A stretch of 64,000 nt of DNA from DATJLY01 sp963729295 (GTDB taxonomy: Bacteria > Pseudomonadota > Alphaproteobacteria > ATCC43930 > CGMCC-115725). The DNA lies in contig CAVSNJ010000025.1 of assembly GCA_963729295.1 (NCBI GenBank), positions 372,001 through 436,000 on the forward strand, in the 5' to 3' direction. The translations under genes and the position numbers were made by a program. This document shows, piece by piece, positions 46,277-54,645 of this stretch (positions are counted from its first letter, which is position 1; the number at the start of each line of letters is the position of its first letter). The notes under the pieces were generated by a model. That model was given only the letters and a program-made list of their open reading frames with translations, ran no database searches and was not told the DNA's origin.

Positions 46277-48300
46277 GGGAAGGTGACGCCGCCGGCGATG
46301 GTGATGAGGCCGGTTTGGTTGGGCGCGCCGGTGCCGATCTGCAAGGACGTGCCCACCGCGCTGAGCGTCGACTGGCTGAGCGACAGCGTGCCGGCGCCGG
46401 TGCCGACGCCGATCGTGGTTGCGGGGGTCAGGCCGAAGAGCACGGTGACGCCGCTGCCGGTGATCGACGGCGCGCCGCCCGCGAGCGCGGAGAGCGAGAT
46501 GGTGTCGGCGACGAAGGCGGCGCCACCCGAACTATCCGTCAGCGCGATCGTGGCGCCTTGCGTTTCGGAGACGCTGCCCGTGCTCGCGGTGAAAGTGGCG
46601 GTGTTCGCGATGGTGACGTTGGCGGTGGTGCCGAAGGCGATGCTGTTCGCGGTAAGCGTCGTCGCGCCGCTCGTATCGAAGACGTTCGTGCTGCCGGCCG
46701 GATCGATCGTGAGCGTGCCGGTGGCGTCGAGGGTGATCGTGCCGGTATTGGCGGCGAGGTTGCCGATGCTGTTGTTGGCGTCGGTCAGCGTGTAGCTGCC
46801 GCCGGCGCCCAACAGCGCGAGCCCGGCCGCGCTGATCGAATCGGCCTGCGTCACCGTGCCGGTATCGTTAATGGTGAAATTGCCTGTGAAGGTCGCGCCG
46901 ATCGTCTGGCTCGCGGGCGGTCCGAGCGTGGTGATCGAAAGGTTCGACGCATCGGCGATGCTTGCGCTTCCGGTGTTCGCAGCGAACTCGCCGAAACTGT
47001 TCGCGGGATTGGTGAGCGTGTAGGTCGCCCCGGCGCCAGCGAGGGTGAGGGCGCTGGTGCTGAAGGGCTGGGTTTGTTGCACCGTGCCGCCGCCCTGGTC
47101 GCTGAACGAGAGCTGAATGCTGCCGAGATTGATCGGTACGTCGAGAGTGAGGAGCGGGGCGCTGGGGATGAAGGCGAGCGTCGACTGCCCCGCCGGCAGG
47201 CTCGGCACGTTGTTGGCGCCGAGGGTGAAGCCAATCCCGGTCCCGCCCGATCCGACCGCCGTGGCGAGATCGTTGAAAATGCCGCTCGCCGTTGCGCCGC
47301 TGCTGATGAGGCGTAGCGACGTGCCATCGAGATTAACGCTGCTGACCGAGCCGTCGGCGTTGTCGGCGAAGGCGTTCGCCTCGGTGTAGTTGACGCCGCC
47401 GGTCACGGAAGAGACGAGGACCTGGCCGTTCGCCGCGGGGATCGTGCCGTTCTGCAGCAGGAAATAATAAACGCCGTCGGCGCCGGTCACGGTCTCGCCG
47501 AAACTGGTGCCGTTGGCCTGGCCGGCGATGAGCTCGCCTTCGATCGGATTAACATTGATGGCGCTATAGGCCGTGCCGGTGACGACCTCCGGGGTGGTGG
47601 CGAAAATCGCCGTCAGATAGGGGTAGCTCGGCACCGGCGACGTCAGGACCGCCCAGTTGCCGTCGTTGAATCCGGCCGGCAGCGCGCCTTGCAGCGCCGC
47701 CGTCGCCATGCCGGTACCAGCGGCGCTGGTGGACTGGCCGCTCGTGCTCGTATCCCAGTAGGAGTTCGTGACCTGGGACGTGGTGGCGCCGCTGAGCGTG
47801 CCCACAAGACCGCCGGCCGCGAACGCGCCCGTCCCGCTCACAAGGCCGGTCGAATAGGACGTGCTGATCGTACCGCCGCCCTCGAGATTGCCGACCAGTC
47901 CGCCGTCGGTGCTGGTGGCGCCGCCGATGACCGCCGCAGTCGAAAACGAATCGGTGATCGTGCCGGAGTTGAAGGCCGCGAGCCCGCCGGTCAGGTCGCT
48001 GTTCAGGACCGCGCCCGCCGCATAGGACTGCGAGATCGTGCCCTGGTTGCCGCCGACGAGACCGCCGACCTCGAAGGTCACACCGAAGCCGGCGCCGCTG
48101 AACTTGCCGGCCGCGTAGGATTGGGTGATCGTTCCGTTGTTGGAGCCGACCAGGCCGCCGACCTCGGCGCCGCTAGTGCCGGTGACCGAGCCGTAGGCGG
48201 AGCTGTTGGAAATGGTGCCGTTGTTCTCGCCGGCGAGCGCACCGACATTGCCCGTACTCGCGGACGAGGTGACGTTGACGTTCGCGAGGCTCGAGGATCC
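46277..48300 (-). CDS. TpsA internal fragment with GLUG repeats
   Basis: An open frame of about 670 codons. It starts after the shift near 48300 (SSLANVNVTSSASTGNVGALAGENNGTI) and carries GLUG repeats (VGGLVGSNNGTITQSYAAG, VGGLVGGNQGTISQSYAAG, GGLVGTLSGATTSQVTNSYWDTSTSG). It is followed by two or three beta-domain units and ends at the shift near 46277. GLUG repeats occur in adhesins and IgA-peptidase-like surface proteins. There is no own start, so it is part of tpsA. Confidence 0.75.
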
Positions 48301-49120
48301 TCGACGATCCCGCCGCCGCCGATATTGCCGAAGAGGCCGACATCGGTCGCGCTCGACGAAATCGTCAGGTTGGCGATGGTGTTGTTGCCGCCGTTGAAGC
48401 TGCCGGTGAAGGGCGTCGACGACGAACCGATCATGAAGGACGCGAAATTCGCCACCGAGCTCAAATCAAGCGTGGAGCCCGACACGTCGAGAACGAAATT
48501 GCCGGACAGATTCGAGTTGATGGCTTCGAGGTCCGACACCGATTCGACATTGAGGGTCGGCGTGAAGGTGCCGCTGCCCATGGTTACGTGCGAGAGCACG
48601 GTCGGATCGTTGTTCGGGAAGCTCGCCGGCCGATAGCTGAGGTCGACGTTGCCGGAGGAGCCGGCGAAGTCGATCTCGCCGCTCACGCCGAATACGAGCG
48701 TGCTGGTCGGCGGAATCTGGCCCGCGGCATCGCTGTCGCCGGCGAGAATGATGAGGGTCCCAGAGCCCGAGTTCTCGACGATCGGCGCGTCGATCACGAC
48801 ATTCTGGTTGACCAGGATGTTCATGCCGCCGCTGCCGAGCGTCACCGGCGCCTCGAAGTCGACGCCGGTGGTGATGGTGCTGCCGTTGCCGCCGCCGCTC
48901 AGGTTAATGAACTGAAGCGTCCGCGTGCCGCCTACGGCCGCGTTGAAGGTGATCGTGGCGTCGCCCGAGGTGACCGAGAGCTGATCGCCGTTGGCGCTGA
49001 GGTCGTTGACGGTGCCGTTGAAGGTCACCGCGGCGCCCACCGCGTCGGCGAAATTGTCGGTGCTGTCGACCGAGACCGATGCCGACACGACCGTCGGCGC
49101 GCTGAGCGTGATCGTCGCCG
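48300..49120 (-). CDS. TpsA internal fragment (beta-helix, before the GLUG repeats)
   Basis: This frame reads ITLSAPTVVSASVSVDSTDNF-type beta-helix sequence to VGLFGNIGGGGIVED, then loses frame at a GGATCC-centred palindrome (TCGAGGATCCTCGA, 48292-48305). Adding one base or removing two there joins it to the GLUG fragment. Not an independent gene. Confidence 0.7.
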
Positions 49121-49720
49121 CCCTGGGTCAGGAGATCGCCGCCGAGCGCGAGCGTTCCGGTGCCGCCCGAGACGGCGAGGCTGATCGCGCCGCCGGTTTC
49201 GTTGTTGCCGTCGGTCGCGATATTGGCGTTGAGGGCGATGCTGCCGCTGCCAGTCGGCGTGCCGGGGCCGCTCGAATTGGCGGTGAGGCTGACCGTGCCG
49301 CCGTCCGACGTGATCGGCGCGTCGACGTTCGTGGAGATGTTGCCGGCGCTGACGATGCTGATGCCGCCGGAGCGGCGGTGAGCGGACCGCCCAGAATGAC
49401 GCCGTTGGGTCCGGCGGTGAGCGTGACGGCGCCGCCCGCGTTCGTCGTGCCGCTCAATGTGATTTCGCCGCTCGCCACCGCCATCGAGATGTTGAGGGTG
49501 CCGCCGCGCTGCCGAGCGTGGAGATCGTCACGCCGGAATTCTCGACGAAGGTCCCCGACGGGGCCGTTCCGGTGGCGCTGAAGCTGCCGCCGCCGGTCGT
49601 GATGTTGGCCGCCGACCGTAATCGCGGCGCCGGAGGGCATCGTGAGCGCGACGTTGAGCGGCGAGCTCGTGCTGCCGGCGATCGGCTGGTTGATGGTGAT
49701 GGCGCCTTCGGAGCTGAGCG

Positions 49721-51250
49721 TCAGCGTCGGTACCGGGCCCAGTCGGAGCTCGTCACGTTGATCGCGCTCGCGACCGTGATGCTGCCGTTCTGCGCGCCGG
49801 GATTGGTCGTCTCGACCGTGACGCTCGTGCCGCCGTTGAGCGCGGTCTCGATGGTCGAGACGTTGATCTCGGAATTGTCGCCGCTCGAATTGCAGACGAT
49901 CGGATTCCCCGAGGTCGTGCAGGACCCGTTCGAGGTAGAGGTCGTGATGGTGAGGTTCGAGAACGGATCGAGAAGCCACGTGCCGGCCGTTCCGCCCGAA
50001 GAGCCGGTGAGGACCGAGGCGCTGCTCCCGACCGTGAGCACGCCCTCGCCCGAGGTCTCGACCGTGCCGCCATTGCCGCCCTCGGCGCCGCCCTTGGCCA
50101 CGATGGTGCCGTCGAACACCGTCGTGCCGTTCGACCACACCGCGACGCTGCCGCCATTGCCGGTGGCGATGGCGCTCGCGTTGATGACGGCGCCCGCGGC
50201 GATCGTCGTCGTCGTCGCATCGGCCAAGGGGCCGGCGCCGTGGAAGTCGCCGCCGAGCGCGACACTGCCGCCGCCCGCGTCGCCCGAGGCGTCGATCAGC
50301 GCGCCGGCATTGACCGTGACGCTGCCGCCCGTCGCCGTGACCGTGCCGCCGGTCTCGCCCGCCGCCTTGCCCGAGACATCGAGCGTGCCGGAGATCTCGG
50401 CCGCGCCGTCGCCGGCATCAAGCACGATCGTGCCGTTCTCGTCGTGTGCCGAAGTGGCTTCGATCATGCCGGAGGTGTTGATGACGTTGGTCAGAACGCT
50501 GCGCGCCGCGCGCGCGGTGAGCAGCACCTGGCCGCCTTGGGCCTCGATCGTGCCGGCATTGGCGACGAGCGCAGCCGTCGGATTGCCGTTGCGGTCGAGC
50601 GGCGTCTCGCTCACGCCCGCGCCGATCGCGAAATTGATGAGCTTGTCGCCGGTGAAATCGACCGTGAACGTGTCGGCACCGGCGAGCACGACAGTGCCGA
50701 GCTGCGCCTCGATCAACCCATTATTCACCACGCGCGCGCCAGCGAGCACCGCCGCGCCGCCCGGCGAAATCGAGATCGTGCCGTTGTTGACGACCGCGGC
50801 CGACGGATCGTCGGTCGGCGTGCCGAATGTGACCGAGCCGCCGCCGTTCAAAAAATTCTGGTCGCCGCCGGCGATATCGGAGGTGGTGGCGATGAGGCCG
50901 GCGACGTTGACCGAGGCGCCGTGGCCGAACAGGATGCCGGCCGGGTCGATGATCCAGACTTGGCCGTTCGACAGGATCGTGCCGTTGACGAATGCGACGC
51001 CGCTCGTCACGCGGTTCAGCGCGATCGACGAGCTGCTCGGCTCGTTGAACTCCAGAATCCCACCGGCCGGAAGATTGAAAGTCGGCCAGGTGTAAACCGC
51101 GCGCGACGAGGTTTGGTTAATGATCGTGACGTTGCCGGAACTCGCGACCGTGGCGCTGCCGCCGCTGACGGCCGGTCCACCGGCGCGCGCGGCCGGAGCG
51201 AGGCCTGCGGCAATGGCTGCGGCAAGGGCGAGGCGCGCCCGGCGCTTCAT
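49721..51250 (-). CDS. TpsA N-terminal fragment: signal peptide and TPS secretion domain
   Basis: A 509-residue frame from the ATG at 51248-51250. Signal peptide with cleavage near ARAGG. The TPS (haemagglutination activity) domain occupies about 25-270, with FNLPAGGILEFNEPSSSSIALNRV, VWIIDPAGILFGHGASVNVAGLIATT (the NPNGI-like motif, here DPAG) and VVNNGLIEAQLGTVVLAGAD. Beta-helix repeats follow to a stop soon after the frameshift near 49740. If the stop is real, the cell would export only this TPS-domain stub. Confidence 0.85.
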   Translation of the reverse strand: MKRRARLALAAAIAAGLAPAARAGGPAVSGGSATVASSGNVTIINQTSSRAVYTWPTFNLPAGGILEFNEPSSSSIALNRVTSGVAFVNGTILSNGQVWIIDPAGILFGHGASVNVAGLIATTSDIAGGDQNFLNGGGSVTFGTPTDDPSAAVVNNGTISISPGGAAVLAGARVVNNGLIEAQLGTVVLAGADTFTVDFTGDKLINFAIGAGVSETPLDRNGNPTAALVANAGTIEAQGGQVLLTARAARSVLTNVINTSGMIEATSAHDENGTIVLDAGDGAAEISGTLDVSGKAAGETGGTVTATGGSVTVNAGALIDASGDAGGGSVALGGDFHGAGPLADATTTTIAAGAVINASAIATGNGGSVAVWSNGTTVFDGTIVAKGGAEGGNGGTVETSGEGVLTVGSSASVLTGSSGGTAGTWLLDPFSNLTITTSTSNGSCTTSGNPIVCNSSGDNSEINVSTIETALNGGTSVTVETTNPGAQNGSITVASAINVTSSDWARYRR

Positions 51251-51278
51251 GCCGCCCTCTCCATATATATAGAGAGCG

Positions 51279-52982
51279 TCAGAAGCGGATCGCGGCTTCC
51301 ATCAGCAGCTTCGTCGATTTCTGGCCGTTGTCGCTGCCCGGCACGGCGCGCAGCGTGCGCGACACCTCGAAGTCCGTGCTGATCGCGTGCGGCAGGAAGA
51401 AGCGCAGGCCGAACCCGGTCGAATCGATCGACTGGCCGCCGCCCTGGTTGGGATGGAAGTTCCACACCTTGCCGGTGTCGAAATAGACATAGGGCTCGAC
51501 CGTCTCGAGATAGAAGGACGGGAAATGCTCGTCCCAGCGCAACTCGGCCGAGCCGCCCGCGCCCTCGTCTCCCGTCAGCGCGCCCGGATCGTAGCCGCGC
51601 CCGATCTGCGTGCCGCCGAACGTGATCTGCTCGCCGGCGACAAGCGGCGCAAAGCCGTACTGGCCTTGTCCCGAGATCGCGAGGCTCAGCGGCCCGATCA
51701 AAGTGCGCACGTGCCGGAAACTCGCCGTGAGCTTCGTGAACTCGGTTGCGGCGCCGGGATGCGACAGCGTCTGCGTCCCGTCGGGCGTCGCACCCAGGAT
51801 GCCCAATCCCTCCGCGCCGTCGAAGCTCCCCGACCAGATCCCGCCCAAGGCAAGGCGCGAATAGGTCAAGCCGACATCCGCGACGCGCCATTGATCGTGC
51901 GAGAACGGCAGCCCGAGACTCTCGACGTTTGCCTGCTGCACCGTGAAGCCGCCCTCGATCGAGAGACTCTCCGCGCGCGTGCGAATGATCGGATAGGAGA
52001 GGCGCGGGCCGACCGCGAGGCTCGTCGTGACGAGATCGAACGGTTTCAAGCTTCCGCCCGGCTCGCCCCACGACTCGGTGGCGATGAGGCTCGCCGTCAT
52101 GCCGTCGGTTCCGACCGGCCGGCGATAGCGCAGTTGCGCCGACGATTTCTCGAGCACGTTGGGCGAGGAGGAATAGTTCGCCGCAAGCTGATCGCCGGCG
52201 CCCACCAGTCCGTTCGCCTCGACGTCGCCGCCCAAGGTCCACACGTCCTGGAAGCGCGAGCCGCGATTGTCGACGGCAAGACCGCCGGTCGCTCTCGTCT
52301 CGACGATGGTGACGACGAGCTCCGAGGCGCCCGGCGTGTTCGGCGCCGGACGCAGAACGCCCGACGCCGTGATGCCCGGAATGTCGTTCGCAAGCAGCAG
52401 CGCGCGCTCCAATGCCGAAAGCGAGAGCGGCCGCACGTCCATCACCGGCTCGACATAGGAGCGCACCAACGCCTGCGTCGCGGCGTCGCCACCCTCGATC
52501 GTCACCGAGGCGACATAACCCTCGACCACGTTGATCTTGAAGACGCCATTGTCGACGCGCTGCGGCGGTACGAAGGCGTGCGTCAGCACGAATCCTTTGC
52601 GCCGGTACATGTCCTCGATCGCGTCGGCGACGTCGAGAATGTTCGAGACCGTCACTTCCTGGCCGAGCAGATTCTGGTAGAGCGGACGAAATTCCTGCGC
52701 CGGCAAAGTCTGCGCGCCCTCGATCTGAACGTCGGTGAGCGTGAAGCGCAGTTCCTCGACCGCGCGCGGAATCTGCGAGCGCGACGGCGCCTCGATCGTG
52801 AAGTCGAAGGACGGCTGCGTCGGCTCCGCGGGCGGCGGCCGGTCGCGGCCCGGTTCGACGGCGCCGGGAAGCTCGCCACGCGGGAGCGGTACGACCTGGC
52901 CATAGGCCAGCCGGTCCACTCCCCCCGTGAGCCCCGCGCACAACAAACCGATGCCGACCAGCGCCCCTCTTTGCGTTGGCAA
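51279..52982 (-). CDS. TpsB outer-membrane transporter (ShlB/FhaC family)
   Basis: A 567-residue protein with a signal peptide (cleavage near AYGQVV) and a Pro-rich linker, two POTRA-type units (about 80-230: TLTDVQIEGAQTLPAQEFRPLY, GFVLTHAFVPPQRVDNGVFKINVVEGYV) and a C-terminal 16-strand barrel ending in Phe. The loop-6 motif is present as GRGYDPG (about residue 459). TpsB proteins recognise the TPS domain and pass the TpsA through the outer membrane. The start is a TTG at 52980-52982 preceded by GGGGAAAGG; no in-frame ATG fits. tpsA begins 28 bases downstream. First gene of the 24-kb operon. Confidence 0.93.
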   Translation of the reverse strand: MPTQRGALVGIGLLCAGLTGGVDRLAYGQVVPLPRGELPGAVEPGRDRPPPAEPTQPSFDFTIEAPSRSQIPRAVEELRFTLTDVQIEGAQTLPAQEFRPLYQNLLGQEVTVSNILDVADAIEDMYRRKGFVLTHAFVPPQRVDNGVFKINVVEGYVASVTIEGGDAATQALVRSYVEPVMDVRPLSLSALERALLLANDIPGITASGVLRPAPNTPGASELVVTIVETRATGGLAVDNRGSRFQDVWTLGGDVEANGLVGAGDQLAANYSSSPNVLEKSSAQLRYRRPVGTDGMTASLIATESWGEPGGSLKPFDLVTTSLAVGPRLSYPIIRTRAESLSIEGGFTVQQANVESLGLPFSHDQWRVADVGLTYSRLALGGIWSGSFDGAEGLGILGATPDGTQTLSHPGAATEFTKLTASFRHVRTLIGPLSLAISGQGQYGFAPLVAGEQITFGGTQIGRGYDPGALTGDEGAGGSAELRWDEHFPSFYLETVEPYVYFDTGKVWNFHPNQGGGQSIDSTGFGLRFFLPHAISTDFEVSRTLRAVPGSDNGQKSTKLLMEAAIRF

Positions 52983-53196
52983 CAGTGCGCCTTTCCCCAG
53001 CGAAAATTCTCCCCGCCTCCCACCCGTACGATCACTCGAAAGCGCTTAGCGCGGCGGGCTCGGGACCCAACTTTCGGGTGATCAATGTCAAATTTCTTGT
53101 GCTTTTGAATGAAAATATCACGTCGCAGTGGGACGTGCCAAGTGCCTTGATTTCTTTGTTAATTTATGCCGCAGAACCCGCGGATTTCCGTGCTTT
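52983..53196 (-). promoter_or_regulatory. upstream region of the TPS-CHAT operon
   Basis: A 214-base gap between yggS and tpsB, both on the reverse strand. The part at 53080-53165 is clearly AT-rich. On the reverse strand it has TTGGCA, an 18-base spacer, then TATTTT (about 53107-53136), a plausible sigma-70 promoter, and a TTGACA (53094-53099) without a convincing -10. No gene is visible. The operon promoter is placed here by composition and position. Confidence 0.45.
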
Positions 53197-53886
53197 TCAA
53201 AGGTTGCGCCGGGCCCCGAAAACGGCTGTGCCGACCCGAACGAGTGTCGCTCCAAAGCGTATGGCGATCTCGAAGTCGGCGCTCATTCCCATGCTGAGTT
53301 CGGGCAATTCGTTGCGCCGCGCGATCTCGCGCAAGAGCGCGAAGTGCGGCGCGGGCTCCTCGTCTTCGGGCGGAATGCACATCAATCCCGCGAGCGGCAG
53401 CGCCAGCTTGTCGCGGCAGAGCGCGATGAACGAATCGGCGTCGTGCGGCAGCACGCCCGATTTCTGCGGCTCCGCGCCGGTGTTCACTTCGATGAGACAG
53501 CTCGGGCGTTTTCCCTGCCGCGCCATCTCGCGCGCCAACGCTTCGGCAAGGCGCGGCCGGTCCACCGTCTCGATCGCGTCGAACAGTTGCACCGCGTCAC
53601 GCACCTTGTTGGTCTGCAGCGGCCCGATGAGATGGAGGCCGAGACCAGGCCAGCGGGCGCGGAGATCCGGATATTTCTCGGCCGCCTCCTGGACGCGGTT
53701 CTCGCCGTAGAGCTGTTGCCCGGCGCCGAGCGCGGCGCCGACCGCGTCGGCGGGCTGTGTCTTAGACACGGCGATGAGCCGGACGCTCGCGGGATCGCGC
53801 TGGGCCGCGCGCGCCGCAGCGGCGATGCGCCCCAGCACCGAAGCCAAATTCGCGCCGATCGCGCTCTCCGCCGGCTCACTCGACAT
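53197..53886 (-). CDS. yggS: YggS/PLPBP-family PLP homeostasis protein
   Basis: A 229-residue protein with the PLP-lysine motif LIAVSKTQP near residue 42, GENRVQEA, LHLIGPLQTNK, EVNTGAEPQKSG and the end SMGMSADFEIAIRFGATLVRVGTAVFG. It is the alanine-racemase-like barrel protein that keeps pyridoxal phosphate and amino-acid pools balanced. It is divergent from the leuS block with 120 bases between. Confidence 0.95.
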   Translation of the reverse strand: MSSEPAESAIGANLASVLGRIAAAARAAQRDPASVRLIAVSKTQPADAVGAALGAGQQLYGENRVQEAAEKYPDLRARWPGLGLHLIGPLQTNKVRDAVQLFDAIETVDRPRLAEALAREMARQGKRPSCLIEVNTGAEPQKSGVLPHDADSFIALCRDKLALPLAGLMCIPPEDEEPAPHFALLREIARRNELPELSMGMSADFEIAIRFGATLVRVGTAVFGARRNL

Positions 53887-54006
53887 GGCGAAATGCTACC
53901 GCCCCGGCGCCGGCCCGTCACCCCGGGGCGGGCATATTGTTTTGCTGCGCCGCAAGAGCCGTTGTAGTATCGCCGTTCCGCGGGGAGGTTGTGAGGGAGT
54001 TCTCCT

Positions 54007-54624
54007 ATGTCGGCACGTGCTGCGCTTGTCGCCTGTGTTGCCACCGGCTTTCTGCTGGCCGGCTGCGGGCTGTTCGGCTCGAACAACGACAACGTCCTGG
54101 GCCGCAACGATCCCGACTACGCCAAGCGCACCAACGACCCCTATCACGACGATCCCGACTACGACGCCAATCCCGACCAGTTCGACACGCGCGGCGCCGA
54201 TGTCGGCACCAACAACAATTCGCTCCTGTCCTCGATCTTCGGCAACAGCAAGAGCGAGAACGGCGGCGGGGTTGGCGGCGGCGGCGGCGCGGCGATCGGC
54301 GTCAATTCCTATCTCTGGCGCGCCACGCTCGACACCGTTTCGTTCATGCCGCTCGCGTCCGCCGATCCGTTCGGCGGCGTCATCATCACCGATTGGTACA
54401 ATCCGCCCGACCAGGCGAACGAGCGCTTCAAGGTCAACATCTTCATCCTCGGCCGCGAACTGCGCGCCGATGGCGTGCGCGCCAGCGTGTTCCGCCAGAC
54501 GCGTGATCCGGGCGGACAATGGATCGACGCCGCGGTCGATCAGGCGACCGGCACCGATCTCGAGAACGCCATCCTGACGCGGGCGCGGCAGATGCGCCTC
54601 AGCACGGCGTCGAATGCGCAGTAG
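54007..54624 (+). CDS. DUF3576 lipoprotein
   Basis: A 205-residue protein with a lipoprotein signal (lipobox LAGC, Cys near 22), an acidic, Asn-rich linker with a Gly tract (about 95-102), and a DUF3576 domain (NSYLWRATLDTVSFMPLASADPFGGVIITDWY). This domain sits directly before leuS in many alphaproteobacteria. Function is unknown, probably envelope related. leuS follows after 21 bases. Confidence 0.9.
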   Translation: MSARAALVACVATGFLLAGCGLFGSNNDNVLGRNDPDYAKRTNDPYHDDPDYDANPDQFDTRGADVGTNNNSLLSSIFGNSKSENGGGVGGGGGAAIGVNSYLWRATLDTVSFMPLASADPFGGVIITDWYNPPDQANERFKVNIFILGRELRADGVRASVFRQTRDPGGQWIDAAVDQATGTDLENAILTRARQMRLSTASNAQ

Positions 54625-54645
54625 CGGGACCCGTTCCACTCTCGC

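Larger units (their letters stand above)
35504..51250 (-). pseudogene. giant two-partner-secretion exoprotein (TpsA / filamentous haemagglutinin-like), whole locus with about eight frameshifts
   Basis: The locus spans 15,747 bases (5,249 x 3), from the ATG at 51248-51250 to TGA at 35504-35506. Order in the protein: signal peptide, TPS haemagglutination domain, beta-helix repeats, GLUG repeats, long Gly/Ser/Thr-rich beta-helix body, YDG/MBG-like repeats, and an acidic/proline-rich tail ending SSWGNEAYWQ. Frame breaks are seen near 49740, 49610, 49505, 49373, 49120, 48300, 46277 and 46210. The first and last frames are identical, so the shifts cancel. It is exported by the TpsB encoded 28 bases upstream. 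Listed as broken because, as given, it cannot be read through; sequencing error is equally possible. Fragments are listed separately. Confidence 0.85.

Noticed and set aside
46168..49745. Programmed ribosomal frameshifting in tpsA
   Set aside because: There are too many shifts, in both directions, with no slippery heptamer and no single conserved site.
53107..53136. sigma-54 promoter for the TPS operon (CTTGGCACGTCCCACTGCG on the reverse strand)
   Set aside because: The GG and GC are 11 bases apart instead of the required 10, and the -12 TTGC part does not match.
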